From an uncultured Alphaproteobacteria bacterium (lineage in GTDB: Bacteria > Pseudomonadota > Alphaproteobacteria > HIMB59 > GCA-002718135): a stretch of 64,000 nucleotides of DNA. The notes beneath the pieces are model-generated. The model ran no database searches. It had not been told where the DNA came from and saw only the letters and a list, made by a program, of their open reading frames with translations. The position numbers and the translations under genes were made by a program. The DNA is taken from NCBI GenBank assembly GCA_902596365.1, contig CACJTT010000004.1, positions 22,376-86,375 of the forward strand, in the 5' to 3' direction. Position 1 is the stretch's first letter, and each line of letters starts with the position of its first letter. Below, piece after piece: positions 9,328-18,210 of this stretch.

Positions 9328-10257
9328 ATGCACGAAAAAACTATAGAAGAGGCAAAAAAAAGACTTTTAGGAGGACAACTTGTTATTTTTCCTACAGAAA
9401 CTGTGTATGGAATTGGTGGCAATGCAATAAACGAAAATGCGATTAAGTTAATATATCAAGTGAAAAAAAGACCATATGATAATCCACTTATATGTCATTT
9501 TCCAAATATTAGAGAAATTGAAAAAAATTTTATCATACAGAAAAAAGATTATGAGCTAGCCAATACTTTTTGGCCAGGGCCATTAACTCTTATATTAGAA
9601 AAAAACAAAGAGTCAAAAATTACACCCTTGTTATCTAATAGTCAAAATTTGGTCGGATGCAGAATACCTAATAATGAAATTGCAATAAATCTTTTATCAC
9701 AAATAGATTTTCCAATAGCGGCCCCAAGTGCAAATATTGCAACAAAAACTTCTGTTACTTCTATCAAAGACTTAGATAATAATTTAAAAAAAAATTTTTA
9801 TATTGATGGAGGTGCTTCAGTTCTGGGATTAGAATCAACAGTTATTCAAACAACAAAAAAAGGTTGTAAAATACTAAGATTAGGCAGTCTTACAATCGAA
9901 GAAATAAAAAATAAGTTTAGTCATTATAAAATTGAAATTATTGATTCTAAAGTTTCCCCTGGTAACCAATTAAAACATTATTCTCCCAATAAACCTGTTA
10001 GAATGAATGTGAAAAATATTAATGAAAATGAAGCTTTATTAAATTTTGGAAAAAATGATTTAATATCAAATATAAAGAATCTTAACCTCAGTATTGATGA
10101 AGATTTAATTGAAGCTAGTCATAATTTTTATAATTATCTTAATATATTAGATCAAAGTAATTGCAGTGGTATTGCAGTCGTACCAATACCTAATAGCGGA
10201 TTAGGCAAAACAATAAATGACCGCCTTAAAAGAGCTACTTACTATGCAAACGAATAA
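9328..10257 (+). CDS. L-threonylcarbamoyladenylate synthase (TsaC/Sua5)
   Basis: Makes threonylcarbamoyl-AMP from threonine, bicarbonate and ATP for t6A37 modification of ANN-decoding tRNAs. The YrdC domain covers about the first 200 residues (VIFPTETVYGIGGNA, IYQVKKRPYDNPL, FWPGPLTLILEK, AAPSANIATKTSVT, GGASVLGLESTV). A C-terminal Sua5 domain follows the linker SPGNQLKHYSP and ends with NDRLKRATYYA. At 309 residues it is the two-domain Sua5 form rather than the short TsaC form. It is divergent from the parA-like gene with 62 bases between, and overlaps the next gene by a few bases. Confidence 0.93.
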   Translation: MHEKTIEEAKKRLLGGQLVIFPTETVYGIGGNAINENAIKLIYQVKKRPYDNPLICHFPNIREIEKNFIIQKKDYELANTFWPGPLTLILEKNKESKITPLLSNSQNLVGCRIPNNEIAINLLSQIDFPIAAPSANIATKTSVTSIKDLDNNLKKNFYIDGGASVLGLESTVIQTTKKGCKILRLGSLTIEEIKNKFSHYKIEIIDSKVSPGNQLKHYSPNKPVRMNVKNINENEALLNFGKNDLISNIKNLNLSIDEDLIEASHNFYNYLNILDQSNCSGIAVVPIPNSGLGKTINDRLKRATYYANE

Positions 10258-11656
10258 TTTGTTTAATGATTTAAAATTAATTGTTGGTGAAAAAAATATA
10301 ATCACTAACTCTCAAGATTTAAAAAAATACAATAAAGATTGGAGAGGCTTTTATAATAATAATAGTTTATGTGTTTTATTTCCAAAAAATACTAATATAC
10401 TTAAAAAAATTACCACTTATTGTTATCAGGAAGATATTAAAATTGTTCCTCAAGGAGGTAATACAAGTCTAACTGGAGCTTCAGTGCCTAGTTATAACGG
10501 CAAGGAAATTATAATAAATTTTGCAAAAATGAATAAAATTTTAGAACTTGATAAAAGTAACTTAACAGTACTTGTTGAGTCTGGATTAATATTAGATAAT
10601 CTTAAAGAATATCTAAATAAAGAAAATTTATATTTTCCCATTGATTTATCTTCATCAGGTTCATGCATGATTGGAGGTAATATTGCAACTAATGCAGGTG
10701 GGATTAATGCTCTTAAGTATGGAAGTATGAAAGAAAATATTATTGGCCTTGAAATTGTAACCGGTGAAGGATCAATAATAACCTCATTATCTAAAATGAA
10801 AAAGAACAACACTGGCTATGATTTAAAATCAATTATTTGCAATTCTGAAGGAACACTTGGTTTGATTTCAAAAGTATTACTTAAAATACATCCTAAGCCT
10901 CTAAACAATTTTACTTTTTTTGCATCTTATAAGGATTTAAAGACATGTATAAAATCTTTTAATGAAATCAGATCATTATACTACGATAAACTTGAAAGTT
11001 CTGAGCTTATCCCAAAATTATCTTTTGAAATATGCATTAAAAATAATTTTTTAAAAAAACATTTTTTTAAAAAAGAAATGCCTTATTATATAATCTATAA
11101 ATTAAACTTGTATGAGGATAAAATTAATTTTCAGAATAATTTTGAGAAAAAATTCCACTTAATATCAAATAATATAAGCGATATTTTAATTCCAAATTCT
11201 ATTGATCAAGAAAAAAAAATATGGAAATTTAGAGATGATCTAGTTGAAGCTTATAAGATGGAAGGTGAGATTATTACAAATGATATATCTGTACCACTGG
11301 ATAAAATGGAAGATTTTTTTAATGTTGCTGAAAAAAATATTAAAAAAATGAATTATAAAATTAAATTACATCCTTTTGGCCATATTGGGGATGGAAACAT
11401 TCACTATAATATGATTGTACCTAAAAATTATTCTAATGACTCGTATTTGAGTTTGAGGGATCATATTTATTCTTATGTTAATAATTTAGTTCAAGAGTAT
11501 GGGGGAAGTTTTAGCGCTGAACATGGTATAGGCCAGATTAAAAAAAATAGTTTATTAAAATTTAAGTCCAATAATGAAATCAAATTAATGAAAAATTTAA
11601 AAAAAGCATTTGACCCTAAAAATATTTTAAACCCAGGTAAAATATTTGATATTTAA
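10244..11656 (+). CDS. FAD-binding 2-hydroxyacid dehydrogenase (GlcD/D-2-hydroxyglutarate dehydrogenase type)
   Basis: Flavoprotein expected to oxidise a D-2-hydroxy acid (D-lactate, glycolate or D-2-hydroxyglutarate) to the 2-oxo acid. An FAD-binding PCMH domain occupies the first half (CVLFPKNTNILKKI, KIVPQGGNTSLTGASVP, IGGNIATNAGGINALKYG). The C-terminal FAD-oxidase domain carries HPFGHIGDGNIHYN, which supplies metal and substrate ligands, and GGSFSAEHGIGQIKK. I chose the ATG at 10244, which overlaps the preceding stop by 14 bases; an upstream ATG at 10217 would add nine residues unlike the family. It is translationally coupled to tsaC, but the pathway link is not obvious. Confidence 0.85.
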   Translation: MQTNNLFNDLKLIVGEKNIITNSQDLKKYNKDWRGFYNNNSLCVLFPKNTNILKKITTYCYQEDIKIVPQGGNTSLTGASVPSYNGKEIIINFAKMNKILELDKSNLTVLVESGLILDNLKEYLNKENLYFPIDLSSSGSCMIGGNIATNAGGINALKYGSMKENIIGLEIVTGEGSIITSLSKMKKNNTGYDLKSIICNSEGTLGLISKVLLKIHPKPLNNFTFFASYKDLKTCIKSFNEIRSLYYDKLESSELIPKLSFEICIKNNFLKKHFFKKEMPYYIIYKLNLYEDKINFQNNFEKKFHLISNNISDILIPNSIDQEKKIWKFRDDLVEAYKMEGEIITNDISVPLDKMEDFFNVAEKNIKKMNYKIKLHPFGHIGDGNIHYNMIVPKNYSNDSYLSLRDHIYSYVNNLVQEYGGSFSAEHGIGQIKKNSLLKFKSNNEIKLMKNLKKAFDPKNILNPGKIFDI

Positions 11657-11657
11657 A

Positions 11658-12974
11658 TCAACTATTAAGATAATCTCTAATCTTATAATATAAAATTGCA
11701 CTTGAATAGACTGGTCGTCTAAATAAGCTTCCAAAGGGAATTGACATATGATTGATATCACTAAAAAATTTAAACCTTTCGGTATTACCATTTATATTCT
11801 CTGCAATTAATTTACCCGCCAAAACACTTAAGGCTAATCCATGCCCGGAATAACCAAAAGCATAGGATAATTTATCATTCATCAATGTTCCAAAATGAGG
11901 AAGTCTATTTACAGTTATAGCCAAGGTTCCACCCCAAGAATAATCTATTTTCACATTTTGTAACTGAGGGAAGACTTTAAGCATTCTTTTTGCAACAAAT
12001 GATTTAGAATTTTTTACAAAGTTAGAGGTAAATGTTTCACCTCCTCCAAATATCATTCTCCAATCTTCAGAAAACCTGTAATAATCAATAATAAATCTAG
12101 TATCACATACTGCATAATTATTTTTTATAATTTCTTTAGCTTTTTTTTCTCCTAAAGGCTCTGTTGCAACAATGTAATTATTAATTGGAATAAATTTATT
12201 TTTTTTTGATCCCAATAGAGAGTCTAAGTAACCATTACAAGCAACTACAACTTTATTTGTTTTTATAACTCCTTTTTTAGTAATAATTTTAACTTTATCA
12301 CCTATTTCATGAATTTTTTCTACAGGAGTATTTTCAAAAATCTTCACATTATTTTGTTTAGAAACTTTAGCCAAACCAATAGTTAACTTTAAAGGATTTA
12401 AATGATAACTCCCTGTGTTAAGCATTCCTGCTAAGTACATTTTAGAATCTATCTCTTCTCTTATTTCCGCTTTGTTATAAAACTTATACCCTTTAAAATT
12501 ATAATTTTTAGACATATGTTCTATTTCAAATTTATATTCATCAATATCTTTTGTAAAACATGCAGTTGACATAACTCCATTAACAATATGGCAATTTATA
12601 TTATGTTCTTTAATTAAATTCTTTACTTCATCAACAGACTCAAGACCTAAATTCCATAATTCTTTAGCATGATTTAAGCCTAATTTTTTCTCAATAGTAT
12701 ATTGATCTTTTCTCATGCCAATACCAAGTTGGCCGCCATTCCTTCCAGAAGCCCCCCAACCTATTTGTCTAGCTTCACATAAAACTACTGAATATCCCTT
12801 TTTGCTTAAATTAAGAGCACTAGATATTCCAGTTAATCCACCACCAATTACACAAACATCAACATTAATATCTGAGTTTAATTGATCTTTAGAATTTAAA
12901 TTATCAATAGAGCTCCTATAAAAACTAATTTTTTCATTATCATGTTGTTCATAGGTTTGATTTTTGTTAAACAT
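11658..12974 (-). CDS. FAD-dependent amine oxidoreductase, PuuB-like (DAO family)
   Basis: D-amino-acid-oxidase-fold flavoenzyme. PuuB relatives oxidise gamma-glutamylputrescine to the aldehyde in putrescine catabolism. Seen: dinucleotide motif VCVIGGGLTGISSALNLS near residue 39, the family-typical GWGASGRNGGQLGIGM near 72, and a C-terminal FGYSGHGLALSVLAGKL that contacts FAD. The N-terminal region (SFYRSSIDNLNS) resembles the 'sYw..t...' start of the PuuB group. It is divergent from a glutamine-synthetase-like gene (67 bases between starts), which makes a gamma-glutamylated amine a plausible substrate. It is one of two such oxidases here; the exact amine is unproven. Confidence 0.82.
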   Translation of the reverse strand: MFNKNQTYEQHDNEKISFYRSSIDNLNSKDQLNSDINVDVCVIGGGLTGISSALNLSKKGYSVVLCEARQIGWGASGRNGGQLGIGMRKDQYTIEKKLGLNHAKELWNLGLESVDEVKNLIKEHNINCHIVNGVMSTACFTKDIDEYKFEIEHMSKNYNFKGYKFYNKAEIREEIDSKMYLAGMLNTGSYHLNPLKLTIGLAKVSKQNNVKIFENTPVEKIHEIGDKVKIITKKGVIKTNKVVVACNGYLDSLLGSKKNKFIPINNYIVATEPLGEKKAKEIIKNNYAVCDTRFIIDYYRFSEDWRMIFGGGETFTSNFVKNSKSFVAKRMLKVFPQLQNVKIDYSWGGTLAITVNRLPHFGTLMNDKLSYAFGYSGHGLALSVLAGKLIAENINGNTERFKFFSDINHMSIPFGSLFRRPVYSSAILYYKIRDYLNS

Positions 12975-13041
12975 AAAGAATATATATGTCTTTATCTAAT
13001 TTATTCCTCTAAACAAGAATAAGTATAATTAAATAATCCCT

Positions 13042-14406
13042 ATGAAAGAAAATTTTGAAAAATGGCTGAATGATAACTCAATTACAGAAGTAGAATGTTT
13101 AGTTCCTGATTTAGGAGGAATTGCAAGAGGAAAAATATTACCTACTAAAAAATTTATACAAGGTTTAGAGAATGATAGTCATCGACTGCCACAATCAGTA
13201 TTTATCCAAACAATTTCAGGTGGTTACGCAACTGAAGATGAAGAATTGCCTGTAGATGTCTATAATCCAACCGACATTGATGTTATTTTAAGGCCCGATT
13301 TTAATACAATTAGAAATGTGCCTTGGTATGAAGATCCTACTGCGCAAGTTATTTGTGATGCAGTTAATCTTAACGGAACTAACGTGATAAATTCCAGCAG
13401 ATCAGTTTTAAAAAAAATATTAAAGTTATTTGATGATTTAGGTTATCAACCAGTTGTATCTCCAGAGGTTGAGTTTTATTTAGTCAAACCCAACCCTGAT
13501 GCTGATTATCCATTAGAAGTCCCTATAGGACAATCAGGAAGAGAGGAGACAGGTAAGCAAGCATTTGGTATTGATGCAGTTAATGAGTTTGATAATTTAT
13601 TTGAAGATGTATACAATTTTTGTGAGCAACAAAATATTGAAATAGATACAATCAATCATGAGAGTGGATCTGCTCAAATGGAAATTAATTTTCAACATGG
13701 TGATCCCTTAGAATTAGCTGACCAGGTTTTCTTATTTAAAAGAACTTTAAGACAAGCTGCTATAAAACATAAGTTGTATGCTACATTCATGGCAAAACCT
13801 ATGGAAAATCAACCTGGTAGCTCTTTACACTTACATCAATCTTTAATTGGGAAGAAAAATAAAAAAAATGTTTTCTTTAGCAAAACAAGTACAGTTTCAA
13901 ATTTAATGAAGAATTATATTGCAGGTCTTCAAACTTATACACCAATCCTTATGCCAATTCATGCACCTAATATTAACTCATACAGAAGGTTATTTGCAAC
14001 ATGGGATGCTCCGAGAAATACTAATTGGGGGTTAGGTAATAGATCTTGTGGCTTTAGAATTCCTTCTAATGAAGAACATAGTATGAGAATTGAAAATAGA
14101 ATATCAGGAGCGGACACAAATCCTTACTTAGTTTTTGCTGCTAATTTAGCTGCAGGTTATTTAGGTATAAAAAATAAACTTAAACCCACTCCTGAAACAA
14201 AAAAAAGTGTCTTTGGTAAAGATAAAAGCACGTTACCTAAAAATGTTGAAGAAGCAATTTCATTCTTTGAAAATGATGAACAAATCAATGAAGTATTTAA
14301 TCAGAAATTTATTAGAACAATAGCTGCAATTAGAAGAGTTGAAAATCAAGCATACTTAAAAGTAATTAGTTCTTGGGAAAGAGAATATCTACTTCTTAAT
14401 GTTTAA
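13042..14406 (+). CDS. Glutamine-synthetase family ligase, PuuA-like (gamma-glutamylpolyamine synthetase)
   Basis: Type I glutamine-synthetase fold. PuuA relatives ligate glutamate to putrescine or another amine with ATP. Evidence: the N-terminal VECLVPDLGGIARGKILP, the metal and glutamate segments SPEVEFYLV, NHESGSAQMEIN and TFMAKPMENQPGSSLHLHQS, the ATP/arginine loop NINSYRRLF, NRSCGFRIPS, and RIENRISGADTNPYLVFAAN near the C-terminus. No adenylylation-type C-terminus is visible, and at 454 residues it is near the PuuA length. It is divergent from a PuuB-like oxidase and converges on the Rieske oxygenase gene with a 4-base overlap. Substrate preference among amines cannot be read from sequence. 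Confidence 0.87.
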   Translation: MKENFEKWLNDNSITEVECLVPDLGGIARGKILPTKKFIQGLENDSHRLPQSVFIQTISGGYATEDEELPVDVYNPTDIDVILRPDFNTIRNVPWYEDPTAQVICDAVNLNGTNVINSSRSVLKKILKLFDDLGYQPVVSPEVEFYLVKPNPDADYPLEVPIGQSGREETGKQAFGIDAVNEFDNLFEDVYNFCEQQNIEIDTINHESGSAQMEINFQHGDPLELADQVFLFKRTLRQAAIKHKLYATFMAKPMENQPGSSLHLHQSLIGKKNKKNVFFSKTSTVSNLMKNYIAGLQTYTPILMPIHAPNINSYRRLFATWDAPRNTNWGLGNRSCGFRIPSNEEHSMRIENRISGADTNPYLVFAANLAAGYLGIKNKLKPTPETKKSVFGKDKSTLPKNVEEAISFFENDEQINEVFNQKFIRTIAAIRRVENQAYLKVISSWEREYLLLNV

Positions 14407-15635
14407 CTAATACTATTTTCTAAGTGTCTTAAATACCAAGATTTAAACTTCTCTAATCCTTTTTCCATTTTAGACAAAGGTCCAGGTACATATTTTTTTG
14501 ATAGTACACCTTTTTGATTATCTTCAATTATTCGTTTATCAGCTATTGTTGTAACATCCCACATCCATTTCATTTCTTGAAGGTTGTAATCTTTTCCCTC
14601 TTCTGCATCCTTATGCACTAACCACATTAATTCTACCTGAGTATATAATGGGTTCACCGGAATAAATGTAAAGAGAGTAGCAAAATCATTGCACATAAGA
14701 AGACTATTAAATGGAGAAGTTCCAACAGATGTATAACCACAATCATAATCTTTAAAATTACCCATTAAGATAGAAGCAGGTTTTCCTGATTTTGTTTCTG
14801 TAAACATACCTTCTTTCAATGGCGTTCTTTCAGCACTTCTAGAATAATCATTAAATTCTCTCTCTGAGTATTCACCTGTAAGATGACCCATTTTTTCTAC
14901 TTTTTTATTCCACTCATTTAAAATCTTATCAAATTTATCAGATGAAGGTCCTGTATTACTTCCCGCACCATAAGCTATAATATAATCTTTATCATGTACC
15001 TGGCAGTATTCTGGGTGAGATGGCTGACAATGATAACATTCATGAAAATTATCAAGAGTAAGTTTCCAATTCCCATTTGTAGGATAATACTGTCTGTGAG
15101 CAATTTTGGCATCTGATAGTCCATGAAATTCTATAAATTTTTTAGTTGGAGCAATAAATTCTTCAAAATCATTTGGGTTTTCAGATAAATTAATAAATAT
15201 TAAACCTTCAAATATTTTTGAATGACATTTATGTAAATGCCATTCATCTTTATTAAAACCTTTTTCCATGAGTCTAGCACCTCTTAATGAACCATCTAAA
15301 TTGTATGACCAAGCATGATAAGGACAAGTTAGAACTTTTGCATTACCTTCGTTTTCTAAACATATTTGAGAGCCACGATGACGGCATACATTGTAGTGAG
15401 CATGTACTGAATTATCATTATCACGAATAATAATTATTGATTCTTTTCCAATATTAAAAAGAAAGTAATCACCGTGATTTGGTATCCTTGAAATATGGCC
15501 AACAAAAACCCATTGTTTAGAAAAAATATTTTTAATATCTAAATCAAAAATATCCTGATTTACATAAAATTCCTGGTCTAGAGAAAAATTAAGTTTTTGC
15601 TTATGAATTAAGTTTTTTAGATCAGTATTATTCAT
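14403..15635 (-). CDS. Rieske non-heme iron oxygenase, alpha subunit (quaternary-amine type family)
   Basis: Oxygenase component of a Rieske ring-hydroxylating-type system. The [2Fe-2S] ligands are in CRHRGSQ and, 17 residues after the first His, CPYHAW. The mononuclear iron site is DNFHECYHCQPSHPEY, with a later acidic ligand expected. Overall shape is close to glycine betaine monooxygenase GbcA, carnitine oxygenase CntA and stachydrine demethylases, and its promoter region carries a palindrome shared with the quaternary-amine cluster, so N-demethylation or cleavage of a methylated amine is my inference. No reductase partner (GbcB/CntB type) is in the window. It is divergent from a second PuuB-like oxidase. 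Confidence 0.82.
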   Translation of the reverse strand: MNNTDLKNLIHKQKLNFSLDQEFYVNQDIFDLDIKNIFSKQWVFVGHISRIPNHGDYFLFNIGKESIIIIRDNDNSVHAHYNVCRHRGSQICLENEGNAKVLTCPYHAWSYNLDGSLRGARLMEKGFNKDEWHLHKCHSKIFEGLIFINLSENPNDFEEFIAPTKKFIEFHGLSDAKIAHRQYYPTNGNWKLTLDNFHECYHCQPSHPEYCQVHDKDYIIAYGAGSNTGPSSDKFDKILNEWNKKVEKMGHLTGEYSEREFNDYSRSAERTPLKEGMFTETKSGKPASILMGNFKDYDCGYTSVGTSPFNSLLMCNDFATLFTFIPVNPLYTQVELMWLVHKDAEEGKDYNLQEMKWMWDVTTIADKRIIEDNQKGVLSKKYVPGPLSKMEKGLEKFKSWYLRHLENSIS

Positions 15636-15654
15636 ATCTATTATATAATATTGA

Positions 15655-15670
15655 TTGAATAAGCATTCAA
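15655..15670. promoter_or_regulatory. Palindromic operator TTGAAT-AAGC-ATTCAA (site 1)
   Basis: The sequence TTGAATAAGCATTCAA has perfect 6-base arms (7 with the flanking A and T, 15654-15671). It lies in the 53-base divergent promoter region between the Rieske gene (starting at 15635, leftward) and the FAD oxidase gene (starting at 15689), 18 bases before the latter's ATG. It is almost identical to sites at 26569-26584 and, on the opposite strand, 34876-34891. The pattern resembles BetI-type TetR operators, and a BetI-like gene lies at 25881-26540. Binding is inferred. Confidence 0.6.
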
Positions 15671-15688
15671 TGAAATTTATACTAACTT

Positions 15689-17026
15689 ATGACTAACTTA
15701 TATCATGATGACATTTATAAATTTGAAAATCCTGTAAATAGTTACTGGGAATCTACAGTAGACACAAAAGATAAATATAAAACTTTAGATAAAGACATTA
15801 ATGTAAATGTAGCGGTAATAGGTGGAGGATATACTGGATTGTCATGCGCATTATCATTAGCGAAGAAATATAATGAGGATGTAGTATTACTTGAGGCAGG
15901 TCATATTGGCTGGGGTTCTTCAGGAAGAAATGCAGGATTCTGCTGTATTCCACCAGCAAAAATGTCTGTTAAAAAAATGTTTAATAAATATGGAAAAAAT
16001 GAAACAAAAAGATTTTTTCAAAATACTATTGAGGGTTCAAATTTTACAAAAAATATAATTCAAGAATACAATATAGATTGTGATTTAACAGGTGATAGTA
16101 ACTACGAAGTAGCCCCTCATCCAAGTTATTTTGACGGGATAAAAGAAGAGGCTGCAACCTACAAAAAAGAATTTGGTATTGAAACAAAAGTTTTTTCTAA
16201 AGAAGAATTTAATGAAATTGGTCACGGTGGTAATGAGCAATTTGGAGCTATGTCTTATAAGCCTGGATTTGCTATTAATCCTTTAAAATTTGTATTAGGT
16301 TTGGCAAATGCAGCAAATGAAGCTGGAGTAAAAATTTATCAGAAGAGCAAAGTAACAAAAATTGAAAAAACAAATGGTAAATATAAAATAGTTTCAAATG
16401 GAAATATAATTAATGCAAATAAAATAGTAATGGCAACTAATGGTTTTTATAAAGATGATTTATTTCCGAAACTGAACAATATGATTTTACCCGTAATATC
16501 AAATATAATAATTACTCGACCTTTAACGGATGATGAAATTAAGTCTCATAATTTTATAACTAATAATCCAGTTTTGAATATAAGAAATCTTTTATTTTAT
16601 TACAGATTATTAAAGGATAAGAGGTTTATATTTGGGGCTAGAGGAGATTTAATTGGTAGTGAAAAATCTTCATTAGAAAAATCAAAACATATGGAGAGAC
16701 AAATGAAAAATGTATTTCCTAACTGGAAAGATGTAAATATAGATTTTCATTGGAGGGGGTTAGTTGCTGTTACAACTAAATTTTCACCCTCTATAGGAAA
16801 ACTTGATGGTGATGAAATATATTATAGTTTTGGTTATCAAGCAAATGGAGTTAACACTGCACCATGGTCGGGTAATGAACTTGCAAAATTAATTGTATCA
16901 AACAGTAAAGATTTAAGTATATCTAAACTTTATAAAGGACTACCAAATAAATTTCCTTTCCCAAAACTAAGATTATTTTACTTAAGACTAGCCCTAGCCT
17001 ATTACAAATATATGGATAAATATTAA
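15689..17026 (+). CDS. FAD-dependent amine oxidoreductase, PuuB-like (DAO family), second copy
   Basis: DAO-fold flavoenzyme paralogous to the one at 11658-12974. Seen: VAVIGGGYTGLSCALSL near residue 39, GHIGWGSSGRNAGFCCIP near 72, and a C-terminal FGYQANGVNTAPWSGNEL. The N-terminal NSYWESTVDTKDKY matches the PuuB-type start. It is divergent from the Rieske oxygenase gene across the palindromic site, and its stop codon overlaps the ATG of a tiny lipoprotein gene, which in turn abuts agmatine deiminase. It therefore probably heads the operon with aguA and aguB. The substrate could be a gamma-glutamylated amine or a methylated amine released by the Rieske system. Confidence 0.82.
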   Translation: MTNLYHDDIYKFENPVNSYWESTVDTKDKYKTLDKDINVNVAVIGGGYTGLSCALSLAKKYNEDVVLLEAGHIGWGSSGRNAGFCCIPPAKMSVKKMFNKYGKNETKRFFQNTIEGSNFTKNIIQEYNIDCDLTGDSNYEVAPHPSYFDGIKEEAATYKKEFGIETKVFSKEEFNEIGHGGNEQFGAMSYKPGFAINPLKFVLGLANAANEAGVKIYQKSKVTKIEKTNGKYKIVSNGNIINANKIVMATNGFYKDDLFPKLNNMILPVISNIIITRPLTDDEIKSHNFITNNPVLNIRNLLFYYRLLKDKRFIFGARGDLIGSEKSSLEKSKHMERQMKNVFPNWKDVNIDFHWRGLVAVTTKFSPSIGKLDGDEIYYSFGYQANGVNTAPWSGNELAKLIVSNSKDLSISKLYKGLPNKFPFPKLRLFYLRLALAYYKYMDKY

Positions 17027-17160
17027 TGATAAAAATAATTTGTTTAACTTTATTTTTTTCATTAATTTTTTTGGGAGCTTGTAGTGATTTACAAAGCAAA
17101 AAAGGAAAAAAAGGTGATTTTTCATTTAGAAAATGCACAAACTGTAATGTAACTGATTGA
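17026..17160 (+). CDS. Small putative lipoprotein (44 aa)
   Basis: Frame from the ATG at 17026, overlapping the preceding TAA by one base, to a TGA at 17158-17160, immediately before the ATG of agmatine deiminase. The protein begins MIKIICLTLFFSLIFLGACS, a hydrophobic signal segment ending in a lipobox (L-G-A-C) with Cys 19 as the expected lipidated residue. After it comes a lysine-rich stretch and a short Cys-x-x-Cys tail (KCTNCNVTD). No homologue is recognised. The seamless 1-base overlap upstream and zero-base gap downstream argue for translational coupling and a real gene. Confidence 0.6.
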   Translation: MIKIICLTLFFSLIFLGACSDLQSKKGKKGDFSFRKCTNCNVTD

Positions 17161-18210
17161 ATGTCATATCCTCAACAATATAATTTTTTTATGCCCCCAG
17201 AATGGGATCCTCATGAATGTTGTTGGATGCAATGGCCGCATGAGTTTAAAAATAAAAATTCATATAAAGAAATTGAAAGTTGGTCTCATTTTGATTTTGA
17301 AAAAGGAAGATACAAATGGGCTGAAGTTTCAAAAGCAATATCAAAGTTTGAAAAAGTAAATATGATTGTCCACCCAGAGGATATCGAAATAGCAAAAAAA
17401 CTCCTTCATAATTCAGTTAATATTTATGAATTTAAAAATGATGATTGTTGGGCAAGAGATTCTGGGGCTACATTTTTAATCAATGATCAGAATAAATTAG
17501 GAGGTGTTGATTGGGAGTTTAATGGATGGGGAAAATTTTCACCACATGACTCTGATAATAAAATTGCTAAATTTATGATAGAAAAAAGTTCTGCAACATA
17601 TTTTAAATCACAAATGGTACTAGAGGGTGGATCCATACACGTTGATGGTACGGGCACATTAATCACAACTGAGCAATGCTTGTTAAATAAAAACAGAAAT
17701 CCTAATTTATCAAAAGAGGAAATAGAGGATAACATAAAAAAATATTTGAATATTAAAAAAATTATTTGGCTTAAACACGGTACAGATGAGGGCACTGATG
17801 GACATATTGATAATATTGCTTGTTTTGTTGATCAATCAAAAGTTCTAGCCTTATCTTGTAATGATAGACAAGATCCTTTTTTTGAAAAAATTAATGAAAA
17901 TTTAGAAATATTAAGAACATCTACAGATGCTAATGGTCGTCCATTAGAAGTTATAGAAATTGAAATGTCTTATAAAAGACTAATACCAAACGATGATGAG
18001 CCAAGTTCTTATATTAACTTTTATATAGCAAATAATGGAATAGTAATGCCTAGTTTTGATGATGAAAAAGCTGATAAAAATGCTCAGAGTATTATTCAAT
18101 CAGTTTTTCCTAAAAGGAAAGTTTTAGTAATTAATGGTATAGATATATCTCTTGGTGGTGGAAATATTCATTGCATAACCCAACAACAACCATTAAGCAT
18201 TCAGAAATGA
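17161..18210 (+). CDS. aguA: Agmatine deiminase
   Basis: Hydrolyses agmatine to N-carbamoylputrescine and ammonia; member of the porphyromonas-type peptidyl-arginine deiminase fold. Seen: N-terminal MPPEWDPHECCWMQWPH, substrate-binding CWARDSGATFLI near residue 97, LEGGSIHVDGTGTLITTEQC near 157, catalytic-His segment GTDEGTDGHIDNIACF near 209, and the nucleophile cysteine in GGGNIHCITQQQP at the C-terminus. The length of 349 residues is close to normal. It is followed by a DUF6356-like gene (ATGA overlap) and aguB, so the two-step agmatine-to-putrescine route is encoded in one operon. Confidence 0.94.
   Translation: MSYPQQYNFFMPPEWDPHECCWMQWPHEFKNKNSYKEIESWSHFDFEKGRYKWAEVSKAISKFEKVNMIVHPEDIEIAKKLLHNSVNIYEFKNDDCWARDSGATFLINDQNKLGGVDWEFNGWGKFSPHDSDNKIAKFMIEKSSATYFKSQMVLEGGSIHVDGTGTLITTEQCLLNKNRNPNLSKEEIEDNIKKYLNIKKIIWLKHGTDEGTDGHIDNIACFVDQSKVLALSCNDRQDPFFEKINENLEILRTSTDANGRPLEVIEIEMSYKRLIPNDDEPSSYINFYIANNGIVMPSFDDEKADKNAQSIIQSVFPKRKVLVINGIDISLGGGNIHCITQQQPLSIQK

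Noticed and set aside
16923..17138. Leftward 71-codon frame covering the end of the PuuB-like gene and the small lipoprotein
   Set aside because: It is antisense to the lipoprotein frame, which has a signal segment, lipobox and perfect coupling; the leftward frame shows no feature.
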